From Micavibrio sp. UBA1672 (lineage in GTDB: Bacteria > Pseudomonadota > Alphaproteobacteria > Micavibrionales > Micavibrionaceae), in NCBI GenBank assembly GCA_002320665.1, contig DCKO01000006.1:1-10891 (forward strand): a stretch of DNA of 10,891 nt, in the 5' to 3' direction. Shown piece after piece: positions 1-6,544 of this stretch. The stretch's first letter is position 1, and each line of letters starts with the position of its first letter. The translations under genes and the position numbers were made by a program. Under the pieces are notes generated by a model that searched no databases, had not been told where the DNA came from, and saw only the letters and a program-made list of their open reading frames with translations.

Positions 1-662
1 ACAGAATCATCAGAGACAATAGAAGTTAATAGAGGTGCATTCATTCCAGCTTGCACAAGATTCCCTTCCGTGATTTCCGCTCGGCTGACTTTACCGCTGA
101 TCGGGGCTTTGACATGGGCATAATCAAGATTGATCTGCGCAATTTCCAATCTAGCCTGTGCGCTTTGGACAGAGGCTGCGGCAGCTTGACGGCTATTTGT
201 GCGCTCATCCATCAAGCTTTGCGAGATCGCCTGCCTTTGAATAAGCTTCTTTGCCCGTTGATACTCTTTTTCAGCCAAAGCCGCTTGTGTTTTTGCTGCT
301 TCCAATTCGGCTTGTGCCTGATTTAAGCTGGCTTCATAGGGTCTGGGGTCAATCACAACCAGAACGTCGTCTTTTTCGACATGTTGCCCGTCTTCAAAGC
401 GGATCTCGGTAATACGTCCACTAACCTGAGGACGGATTTCAGCTTGGTTAACCGCAACCACATGGCCTGAGAAATTCTTCCAGATTTGAATATTTTCAGC
501 TTTTACAATGCCCATATCTACGGGCATGGCTTGCGGCGCTTCTGGCGCAGCTTCACCGCCTTCAGATGCTACGGCTTTTGGCACATTATAAAATTTGAAG
601 CCTATTGCCGCGACCACGGCGATAAATAAAAATGAGGCTAAAATATATCTAAACTGTTTCAT
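1..662 (-). CDS. RND efflux periplasmic adaptor (HlyD/AcrA family), 3' end beyond window
   Basis: This is the first 220 codons of a membrane fusion protein that would bridge an inner-membrane RND pump and an outer-membrane channel. The ATG at 662 is preceded by a good ribosome site (AAGGAA, 5 bases away). Residues 7-24 form one hydrophobic anchor with no lipobox cysteine. Next comes a Pro/Ala/Glu-rich linker (about 28-47), then the first lipoyl half-motif (AEIRPQVSGRI, 74-84, through VVIDPRPYE, 102-110). An Ala/Gln/Glu-rich alpha-hairpin coiled coil spans about 111-175, and the second lipoyl half starts at YAHVKAPISGKV (181-192). Family members are usually 350-400 residues, so roughly the last 40% lies outside the window. 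It sits 22 bases downstream of a tetR-type gene on the same strand, and an RND transporter gene would be expected further left. The family is clear. The substrate cannot be told. Confidence 0.93.
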   Translation of the reverse strand, partial: MKQFRYILASFLFIAVVAAIGFKFYNVPKAVASEGGEAAPEAPQAMPVDMGIVKAENIQIWKNFSGHVVAVNQAEIRPQVSGRITEIRFEDGQHVEKDDVLVVIDPRPYEASLNQAQAELEAAKTQAALAEKEYQRAKKLIQRQAISQSLMDERTNSRQAAAASVQSAQARLEIAQINLDYAHVKAPISGKVSRAEITEGNLVQAGMNAPLLTSIVSDDS

Positions 663-684
663 GGCATTTCCTTAAATTTATAAA

Positions 685-1332
685 CTAACCAGTCAATTCC
701 TTTGGTTTGGCATTCTTGTTTTCTAATGGCGCTTTAACCCCGATCAGGTCAAAAAGCGCCTTTTCCAGATTATCTTCTATGAAGCTCAAGTCATTCTTTA
801 TGCGGGCCATGATTAATTGCCCTATAATGAACGAGAAAATTTCGTCAGCTTTTACGGCAATGTTAATATCCGTATCGACCAGACCTTGTGCACGCAAATC
901 CCTGAGAGTGCTTTGATAATAAGCTGTTTTCTTTGCGCAAATCTCATTGATTTTTTGGCCTATTTCGCCTTCTTGCGCCGCCATTTCAGAGCCCAGCGTA
1001 GCAAAAGGACAGCCGCAAACATGACCGAGTTCAGCCAAAATCTCCTTTTGTTGATCAATAACATGCTGGACCATAAGCTGAAAACGCTCAATTGGCGTTC
1101 TTACAGGCGAGAAAATATCATCATATTTTATTTTTGTTTCTTCCATGCATGAATCCATGGTTTCAACGGCCAAATGCGCTTTGGACGGGAAATAGTGATA
1201 AAAACTACCCTTTTTTACGTCTGCTTTTTTACAGATTTCATCAACACTGACGCCGTTATAACTTTCGCGCCAAATCAGCTCTATCGCTGTCTCAATAAGC
1301 TTTTGCTTTGTATCGGTCGGAGCTCGTCCCAT
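685..1332 (-). CDS. TetR/AcrR family transcriptional repressor
   Basis: This 215-residue protein has the usual TetR size. The N-terminal helix-turn-helix covers about residues 8-55, with the helix-turn-helix proper at VSVDEICKKADVKKGSFYHYF (28-48 region), a strongly conserved signature. The C-terminal ligand and dimerisation domain contains the segment HVCGCPFATLGSEM (104-117). Its Gly-Cys step sits where E. coli NemR has its redox-sensing Cys106; that alignment is from memory. The start at 1332 has GGGA about 8 bases upstream. The gene is followed after 22 bases by the efflux adaptor gene, so it probably represses itself and the pump. An inverted repeat overlapping a promoter upstream supports autoregulation. 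The inducer is unknown. The family call is firm; the regulatory target is inferred from gene order. Confidence 0.93.
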   Translation of the reverse strand: MGRAPTDTKQKLIETAIELIWRESYNGVSVDEICKKADVKKGSFYHYFPSKAHLAVETMDSCMEETKIKYDDIFSPVRTPIERFQLMVQHVIDQQKEILAELGHVCGCPFATLGSEMAAQEGEIGQKINEICAKKTAYYQSTLRDLRAQGLVDTDINIAVKADEIFSFIIGQLIMARIKNDLSFIEDNLEKALFDLIGVKAPLENKNAKPKELTG

Positions 1333-1357
1333 AAGTTTTCCCTTTTGCTGTGTTTAT

Positions 1358-1387
1358 TAGATACGAAATAATTGACCACTTAGTCAA
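1358..1387 (-). promoter_or_regulatory. Candidate promoter of the tetR-efflux operon
   Basis: On the minus strand TTGACT (1387-1382) is followed after 18 bases by TATCTA (1363-1358). This lies about 25 bases upstream of the repressor start codon. The -35 box is near consensus (5/6); the -10 box is weak (3/6). The -35 box is part of the inverted repeat at 1372-1387, as expected for an autoregulated promoter. Position and sequence fit, but this was judged by eye. Confidence 0.45.
1372..1387. promoter_or_regulatory. Candidate TetR operator (inverted repeat TTGAC-N6-GTCAA)
   Basis: TTGAC at 1372-1376 and GTCAA at 1383-1387 form perfect 5-base arms around a 6-base spacer. The 16-base size is typical of TetR-family operators. 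It overlaps the -35 box of the putative promoter of the adjacent repressor gene. Binding by the protein encoded at 685-1332 is inferred from position only. Confidence 0.45.
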
Positions 1388-1438
1388 CTATTTTAACGTG
1401 TAATATTTATTATGTAAATATATTCTTTTGGATACGAA

Positions 1439-1456
1439 CCGTTTCACGTGAAACGG
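1439..1456. promoter_or_regulatory. parS-like ParB-binding palindrome
   Basis: An 18-base perfect palindrome, CCGTTTCACGTGAAACGG, lies in the gap between the LOG gene and the tetR gene. Its inner 14 bases (1441-1454, GTTTCACGTGAAAC) are identical to the core of the widely conserved chromosomal parS site (TGTTTCACGTGAAACA). Only the outermost pair differs, C/G in place of T/A. Such sites load ParB for chromosome segregation and usually cluster near the replication origin, often away from parAB. No parA or parB gene is in the window. A 14-base perfect match in non-coding DNA is unlikely by chance, but an unrelated operator with a CACGTG centre remains possible. Confidence 0.65.
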
Positions 1457-1479
1457 AACATGAACACTATATGGAAAAC

Positions 1480-2154
1480 TCATACCATCCAGCAGTCATG
1501 AGGGACTTTTACAATATCCAGAACTTCCTGCGGATCATCGGTCATTTTGACAAAACGAAAGTCTTTTTCATCGATCGTACCAAGCTCTAGCATGGTTTTT
1601 TGGATAAAGGGCTGCATTTCCTTCCAGTAATTATTTCCCATGACAACAACCGGAAAGTCACAGATTTTTCCCGTTTGCATCAAGGTGGCTGTTTCAAATA
1701 TCTCATCCATCGTACCGAATCCTCCGGGTAGTAGGACAAAGGCGCTGGAGTATTTGAGCAGCATGACTTTGCGAACAAAGAAATGGTCGAATTTCAGGGA
1801 AATATCCTGATACGGGTTCGGAGTTTGCTCTCTTGGTAGAATAATATTGCAGCCAATAGATAGTGCTCCTGCATCTCTTGCGCCTCTATTTGCGGCCTCC
1901 ATGATACCTGGGCCGCCGCCTGTCATGATTGAAAAACCTGCTGATCCGATTTTATGGGCTGTCTCATAAGCGAGTTTGTAATATTCGTGATCTTCCTTGA
2001 ATCTTGCCGAGCCAAAAAATGTGACACAGTTTTTAACCTTTCTAAGCTTTGAAAAGCCCATATGGAATTCCCTCCAGATTTTGACCGATCGGCCTAAATC
2101 CGAGAGGTATCCGCGCGCACCATGCAATAAAGTGAAATCAGCATCCTTATTCAT
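1480..2154 (-). CDS. LOG family protein (nucleoside 5'-monophosphate phosphoribohydrolase)
   Basis: This 224-residue cytoplasmic Rossmann-fold protein belongs to the LOG (Lonely Guy, TIGR00730) family. Members cleave the base from nucleoside 5'-monophosphates, including cytokinin ribotides, releasing ribose 5-phosphate. Signature motifs are FFGSAR (46-51), TGGGPGIMEAANRGA (78-92), the RK pair at 128-129 and PGGFGTMDE (143-151), which carries the catalytic glutamate. About 40 residues precede the first beta strand, more than in minimal LOG proteins of about 180-190 residues. The start at 2154 is supported by AAGGAAAG 8 bases upstream. It is transcribed divergently from the lysE-type gene. The family is certain. 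In bacteria the physiological role (cytokinin production or nucleotide salvage/homeostasis) is often unknown, and nothing here decides it. Confidence 0.93.
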   Translation of the reverse strand: MNKDADFTLLHGARGYLSDLGRSVKIWREFHMGFSKLRKVKNCVTFFGSARFKEDHEYYKLAYETAHKIGSAGFSIMTGGGPGIMEAANRGARDAGALSIGCNIILPREQTPNPYQDISLKFDHFFVRKVMLLKYSSAFVLLPGGFGTMDEIFETATLMQTGKICDFPVVVMGNNYWKEMQPFIQKTMLELGTIDEKDFRFVKMTDDPQEVLDIVKVPHDCWMV

Positions 2155-2230
2155 TTCAGTTTCTTTCCTTTGGTTTTGCGCGTATAAATTACGCTGGAGA
2201 CTATAAAAACAAAAGGGAAATCCTTCATCA
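2155..2230. promoter_or_regulatory. Divergent intergenic region with probable promoters
   Basis: These 76 bases separate two genes that start outwards, so promoters for both are expected here. On the plus strand TATAAA occurs at 2183-2188 and 2202-2207; on the minus strand TATAGT occurs at 2205-2200. I find no convincing -35 box at the right distance for any of them, so individual promoters are not called. AAGGGA at about 2213-2218 is the only ribosome-site candidate for the exporter gene and is rather far from its ATG. Confidence 0.3.
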
Positions 2231-2857
2231 ATGTCCTTTACAGTTTACATTTCTTTTATTGTAACCTGTGTGATTATCGAGGCAACGCCCGGACCGAACA
2301 TGGCGTATCTGGCGGTGCTTAGTGCTGATCGCGGACGCAGGGCTGGATTTGCGGCAACAATCGGGATTGCTCTGGGGCTTTTTATTATCGGAATCGCGGC
2401 GGCGCTTGGGGTTGGCGCGCTGATTTTGAACTCTGATCTGGCCTATCAGATTTTACGCATTGGCGGGGTTTTATATCTGCTTTGGCTGGCTTGGGATACA
2501 TGGCGCGAAGAGCCTGAAACTTCACCAGCCAATTCGGATGGTTTCGAGATACATGCAAAATATTTCAAGCGCGGCTTGATTGTAAACCTCCTGAACCCAA
2601 AAGCGGCGGTTTTTTATATTGCCATTTTACCCGCCTATATCAGTTCGGCCGGCTCGGCGATTACACAGGCCATCATTCTGACCATTACATATGTTGCCGT
2701 TGCCACAATCATGCACAGCTCGATTGTTATGCTTGGCGCGGCTGTGCAACGCTTTCTTGAGAATAATCAAAGACGCAAGATCATAAGACGTATATTTTCC
2801 TTGGCTCTGGCTGCAATTGCGTTATGGTTTGCATGGTCAACACATAAGATCGGGTAA
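2231..2857 (+). CDS. LysE/RhtB family translocator (amino acid or metabolite exporter)
   Basis: This 208-residue inner-membrane protein has the size and pattern of the LysE/RhtB export family (about 200-210 residues, around six membrane segments). Diagnostic features are the N-terminal PGPN motif at 20-23 (ATPGPNMAYL), the charged SADRGRRAG loop (31-39) before a Gly/Ala-rich helix, and RGLIVNLLNPKAA (114-126), which carries the conserved NPK turn. Hydrophobic segments cover roughly 5-25, 40-65, 70-92, 120-140, 145-170 and 187-203. Substrates in the family include lysine, threonine, homoserine lactone and other small metabolites, and the sequence does not show which applies here. It is co-transcribed with the beta-CASP gene 4 bases downstream, with no obvious functional link. 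Confidence 0.92.
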   Translation: MSFTVYISFIVTCVIIEATPGPNMAYLAVLSADRGRRAGFAATIGIALGLFIIGIAAALGVGALILNSDLAYQILRIGGVLYLLWLAWDTWREEPETSPANSDGFEIHAKYFKRGLIVNLLNPKAAVFYIAILPAYISSAGSAITQAIILTITYVAVATIMHSSIVMLGAAVQRFLENNQRRKIIRRIFSLALAAIALWFAWSTHKIG

Positions 2858-2861
2858 AGAG

Positions 2862-4223
2862 ATGAAACTAACATTCTTAGGTGCTACAGGCACTGTGACA
2901 GGCTCAAAATATCTCCTTGAAGATGGAAGTAAGAAAATCCTGATTGATTGCGGGCTATTTCAGGGCTTAAAGGAATTACGCGAGCGAAACTGGGATGATT
3001 TGCCAATTAATCCGGCATCGATTGATGCGGTGATCCTGACCCATGCGCATATTGACCATAGTGGCTATTTACCACTTTTTGTAAAAAATGGCTTTAAGGG
3101 GCCGGTTTACTGCTCCTCAGCCACAGCAGATTTATGTGACATCTTATTGCCCGATAGTGCACACCTCCACGAAGAAGATGCAGAGCGCGCCAATCGCTAT
3201 GGCTATTCGAAGCATAAGCCTGCCTTGCCGCTCTATACCAAGGATGATGCTTTTGCGGCGCTGGAGCAGATCAAGCCCGTTACTTTTGGCGATGAACATC
3301 CGCTGGGTGAGTTTCTGCGTTTCCGCTTGCACCATGCGGGCCATATTCTGGGCGCGGCCTGCGTTAGTATCAGTGACGGCCAGACGAATATCCTGTTTAG
3401 CGGTGATCTGGGACGGATACATGATCCGGTTATGAATCCTCCAGCCAAAATTCAAGAGGCAGATTATCTGGTTCTTGAATCGACTTATGGAGATCGGCTT
3501 CATCAGGATATTGATCCACTTGTACAACTTGAAGGCATCATAGGAAAAACGGCGGCGCGTGGTGGTACAGTTGTGATTCCAGCCTTTGCTGTTGGGCGTG
3601 CACAGAGCCTGATGTATTATATTTATATGCTTAAACATGAGGGGCGCATTCCTGATATTCCGGTTTATCTCGACAGCCCCATGGCGATTAGCGCGACCAA
3701 GCTTCTGAAGGAACATGGCAATGAACACCGCTTATCCGATGATCTATGCGCCGCAGTGTGCAGTAGTGTGTATTACACACAAAGTGTCGAGCAATCAAAA
3801 GCCATTTACAGCAAGAATAACGGCATGCCCTCCATCATTATTTCTGCGAGCGGCATGGCAACAGGTGGGCGCGTTCTCCATCATCTTAAACACTTTATTG
3901 GGGACCCACGTAATACTGTTTTGTTGGCTGGATATCAAGCCGCAGGTACGCGCGGTGACCGTCTGGATAAGGGCGAAACAGAGATTAAAATCCATGGCGA
4001 TATGTATAAGGTGCGCGCGGAAATTGATATGCTTGATAATATATCGGCTCATGCGGATTATAGCGAAATTCTATCATGGTTACGCAATTTCCGTGAAGCC
4101 CCGCGCAAAACATTTTTGACACATGGCGAGCCGGAAGCCTCAGCCGCGCTCAAGACCAAAATCGAGGCAGAATTTGACTGGCGGGTTTTTATACCCGAAT
4201 ATGAGCAAATAGAAGAACTCTAA
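2862..4223 (+). CDS. Beta-CASP metallo-beta-lactamase-fold RNase-like protein
   Basis: This 453-residue protein resembles the bacterial relatives of CPSF-73/Ysh1 (RNA exonuclease of the metallo-beta-lactamase fold). The zinc site shows as HAHIDH (61-66), the HAGHILG histidine (H161) and SGD (D182). The inserted beta-CASP domain shows LESTYGD (205-211), IPAFAVGRAQ (239-248) and SASGMATGGRVLHHL (328-342). The C-terminal metal-binding part has ISAHADYSE (394-402) and FLTHGEP (418-424), so all catalytic positions look intact. The ATG at 2862 is preferred over the in-frame ATG at 2817. Family members begin at MKLTFLGATGTVTGS, and the upstream start would put 41 bases inside the exporter gene. The SD-like GGGTAAAGAG overlaps the exporter stop codon, so translation is probably coupled. 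The likely role is RNA processing or decay; the exact target is unknown. Confidence 0.93.
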   Translation: MKLTFLGATGTVTGSKYLLEDGSKKILIDCGLFQGLKELRERNWDDLPINPASIDAVILTHAHIDHSGYLPLFVKNGFKGPVYCSSATADLCDILLPDSAHLHEEDAERANRYGYSKHKPALPLYTKDDAFAALEQIKPVTFGDEHPLGEFLRFRLHHAGHILGAACVSISDGQTNILFSGDLGRIHDPVMNPPAKIQEADYLVLESTYGDRLHQDIDPLVQLEGIIGKTAARGGTVVIPAFAVGRAQSLMYYIYMLKHEGRIPDIPVYLDSPMAISATKLLKEHGNEHRLSDDLCAAVCSSVYYTQSVEQSKAIYSKNNGMPSIIISASGMATGGRVLHHLKHFIGDPRNTVLLAGYQAAGTRGDRLDKGETEIKIHGDMYKVRAEIDMLDNISAHADYSEILSWLRNFREAPRKTFLTHGEPEASAALKTKIEAEFDWRVFIPEYEQIEEL

Positions 4224-4268
4224 TTATTTAATAAAAACAATACTTTATGTCAAAAATGCTAATGTTTA
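4224..4268. other. Convergent gap, no clear terminator
   Basis: This is the 45-base A+T-rich space where the beta-CASP gene and the histidine kinase gene converge. A terminator serving both strands would be expected. I see only weak, interrupted complementarity between the AATAAAAACA and TGTTTATT stretches and no G+C-rich stem, so no terminator is called. Confidence 0.4.
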
Positions 4269-5852
4269 TTATTTGTGCAGCTTCAATCTGACTTCAAAGA
4301 TTGTACCCATATCTGCATCAATAAGATCAATTGCTCCCTCATGGGCATTGAGGATCGAAGAGACAATACCAAGCCCCATCCCTGTGCCGCCTTCTTGTCG
4401 CCTTGTCGTGAAAAAGGGCGTGAAGATTTTTGATTTATTAGCGTCTGATATACCATTGCCATCATCCGCAAAGGCAATAATTATTTCTGCATCGCATCGT
4501 TTTATATTGACTTCAAGGCGACTAGCCCCGTTCTGATAAGCGTTATCGCATAAATTAATACATATGGTTTCTAAATTTTCGCTAGAGATTTTGGCTATAA
4601 AATCCGGTTCACCTTTTAAGAGGACTTCAAAATTCTTAACAGCGGAAAACGCGCCACGCACTTTCTCCAGAACATCATACACATGACAATGTTCATCCTT
4701 GGCGGATGGATTATCGGCGCGCGCAAGCTCCAGCAACCGTGTCACCAGTTTTTTCAAACGGTCACAATCTGCTATGATATTAGACAGGAATTTCTTCTTT
4801 TTACTGCGTTCCATATCCTCAAGATGATCCAGCATTAACTCGGCAGAGCCTTGAATGCCTGTGATCGGGGTTTTGAACTCATGAGATACATGCATGGCAA
4901 AATCACGGATATAATCCGAGCGCTCATTCAAGGATTTTGCCATATGACCAAAGCTTTCATAAAGAAGCTCGATTTCCTGAACGCCTGTTAAATGCTTATC
5001 ATCCAGCGCTGTGCTATCTCCGCTCGCAAAACGCTCTGTGCGGTTGATCAGCTTACGAATTGGGCGGGAAATCGTGTATGATGTCAGCAAGGCTATCACC
5101 AAGGTCATACAAACCAGTATAAAGGCCGCAAACAGGGTTTTTTCCTTTTCGGCATAGATATGTTTCAAAATATTTTGCGGTGTGCGCGAAATATACACCA
5201 CGCCCCAGACATGTTCGTTTTCAATAATCGGCACAGCAATAAACACCCGAATACCTGTGCCGCGGCTGATCGATGCCAAGGCGGGGGCTGGATTATCGGA
5301 TATTCTTTCGCGGATGACACTTGTGTAATAGCCCTGCATTGCGCGCCGGACCTCAGGTAAGAAAGAGAAATCCTGCCCGATTTCTGTGCGCCCTGCGACG
5401 ACAACACCTGCATAATCCAGAACCTTAATCCCCGAGAGTGTGGTTTTTTGGATATCCCCTATGACCGAGGCCAGAATATCTCCGGCCGCCAAAGCATAGG
5501 GCGCGGCATCCCGTCCGATAGCACCCTCCCCGCGCGGGGGTAAAATCGTTGTTTTTGATAAATCCAGTTGCGGTGAAATTGGCGTATAATACTCATCGAC
5601 ATTGTTAATGCTGAGCGGGTCAACTGCTACGCCGTAACTTTCGCCTTCGGGGATATAATCGCGCAAGTGGCGCTTATACATGACGCTAATCACAGCGGCT
5701 TGCGATATCAGTTCGTTTTCAGTTTGCTGCACCAGCATATTTTCATAGATGCGAAAAAACCATAATCCCGCCAGAGGCAGCAACAGCACCATGATATTAA
5801 CCAGAAGCAAAATCGTGCGAAGGCGAATGCGGGCTTTGGGTTTTTTAATCAT
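4269..5852 (-). CDS. Membrane sensor histidine kinase (CreC-like), last gene of the VIT/PEP-CTERM operon
   Basis: This 527-residue sensor kinase has a membrane segment at 12-33, a periplasmic sensor region of about 34-238 and a second membrane segment at 239-259. The sensor has a Cache-like tail (VLDYAGVVVAGRTEIG at 144-159; a WGVVYIS strand at 216-222). HAMP follows (SRPIRKL, 262-268), then the HisKA H-box HVSHEFKTPI with phospho-acceptor H324. The HATPase domain shows the N-box asparagine in LCDNAYQNG (N437), DDGNGI (463-468), the F-box FTPFFTT and GTGMGLGI (489-496), so it looks fully active. The H-box context ITGIQGSAELML resembles CreC. Its ATG overlaps the response regulator stop by 4 bases (ATGA), so translation is coupled. 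It probably senses an envelope signal tied to the exported VIT/VWA protein; that link is inferred from the operon. Confidence 0.93.
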   Translation of the reverse strand: MIKKPKARIRLRTILLLVNIMVLLLPLAGLWFFRIYENMLVQQTENELISQAAVISVMYKRHLRDYIPEGESYGVAVDPLSINNVDEYYTPISPQLDLSKTTILPPRGEGAIGRDAAPYALAAGDILASVIGDIQKTTLSGIKVLDYAGVVVAGRTEIGQDFSFLPEVRRAMQGYYTSVIRERISDNPAPALASISRGTGIRVFIAVPIIENEHVWGVVYISRTPQNILKHIYAEKEKTLFAAFILVCMTLVIALLTSYTISRPIRKLINRTERFASGDSTALDDKHLTGVQEIELLYESFGHMAKSLNERSDYIRDFAMHVSHEFKTPITGIQGSAELMLDHLEDMERSKKKKFLSNIIADCDRLKKLVTRLLELARADNPSAKDEHCHVYDVLEKVRGAFSAVKNFEVLLKGEPDFIAKISSENLETICINLCDNAYQNGASRLEVNIKRCDAEIIIAFADDGNGISDANKSKIFTPFFTTRRQEGGTGMGLGIVSSILNAHEGAIDLIDADMGTIFEVRLKLHK

Positions 5853-6541
5853 AAAGACAGCTTATACCCCACGCCGCGCAATGTTGTAATAAGATTATTG
5901 CAGCCTTGCTTTGCAAATTTTTGGCGGATATTGCGGATATGACTGTCGATTGTGCGGTCACTGACAACCATGTTTATGCCATGGGCCATATCCATAATCT
6001 GATCACGGTCAAAGACACGCTCGGGCTGGCGTGCCATGCCTGCTAGAATGGCAAATTCCTTGGCGGTTAAGTCAATGGCCTTACCGGCCCATGAAACTTT
6101 ATGCTTATCTGTTTCAATCAGTAAATCGCCATGCACTAGCACATTCTGGCTACCCGGATCAGTTTTAGGCTGTGATGCGGCTGTGCGCTTCAAGATCGTT
6201 TTCACCCGTGCCACTAGCTCACGCGGGCTAAAGGGTTTGGTTAGATAATCATCTGCACCCAATTCAAGACCAATAATGCGATCAATTTCCTCATCACGGG
6301 AGGACAAAAACAAAATCGGCATATCCGAGGTTTTACGAAGCTCTTTGCAGACCTCAAGCCCATCGAGTTCCGGCATATTAATGTCCAGAACCACGAGGTT
6401 AAAATTCTGGCGCTCCATTGCTTGCAGCGCTGCCTTACCGTCAGAGGCCTCACTGGTTTTCATACCTGCATTTTCCAGTGCGAAAACAACTACTTCTCGG
6501 ATATGCGGATCATCATCAACGACGAGTATGGTTCTGGTCAT
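5849..6541 (-). CDS. OmpR/CreB-class response regulator
   Basis: This 230-residue DNA-binding response regulator has an N-terminal receiver domain with the acidic pair D10/D11, phospho-acceptor D53 (LVVLDINMPELDG), switch residue S80 and K102 (TKPFSPREL). The C-terminal winged helix (about 135-229) carries SDRTIDSHIRNIRQK (194-208) as the recognition region and TTLRGVGYKL as the wing. The receiver segment with SSRDEEIDRIIGLELGADDY resembles CreB and relatives. It begins 3 bases after the DUF4173 gene and overlaps the kinase gene by 4 bases, so the two form a cognate pair. Its start is supported by position more than by the weak ribosome site (AGGAC about 13 bases upstream). The regulated promoter probably lies upstream of the operon, outside the window; this is inference. 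Confidence 0.94.
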   Translation of the reverse strand: MTRTILVVDDDPHIREVVVFALENAGMKTSEASDGKAALQAMERQNFNLVVLDINMPELDGLEVCKELRKTSDMPILFLSSRDEEIDRIIGLELGADDYLTKPFSPRELVARVKTILKRTAASQPKTDPGSQNVLVHGDLLIETDKHKVSWAGKAIDLTAKEFAILAGMARQPERVFDRDQIMDMAHGINMVVSDRTIDSHIRNIRQKFAKQGCNNLITTLRGVGYKLSL

Positions 6542-6544
6542 ATT

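Noticed and set aside
51..326. Plus-strand open frame of 91 codons
   Set aside because: It is antisense to the efflux adaptor, whose minus-strand frame has clear lipoyl and coiled-coil motifs. The plus-strand product has no recognisable feature.
1439..1456. The palindrome as an intrinsic terminator for the LOG gene
   Set aside because: It can fold only with an ACGT tetraloop and is not followed by a T-run on the minus strand. The exact parS core is a better explanation.
2817..2861. N-terminal extension of the beta-CASP protein from the ATG at 2817
   Set aside because: It lies inside the exporter gene, its residues do not fit the family, and the homologous N-terminus starts at the ATG at 2862.
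3144..3728. Minus-strand open frame of 194 codons
   Set aside because: It lies wholly opposite the beta-CASP gene, whose catalytic motifs are intact. No plausible domain is visible in the antisense product.
4224..4268. Bidirectional terminator between convergent genes
   Set aside because: Only weak, interrupted A+T complementarity is present, with no stable stem.
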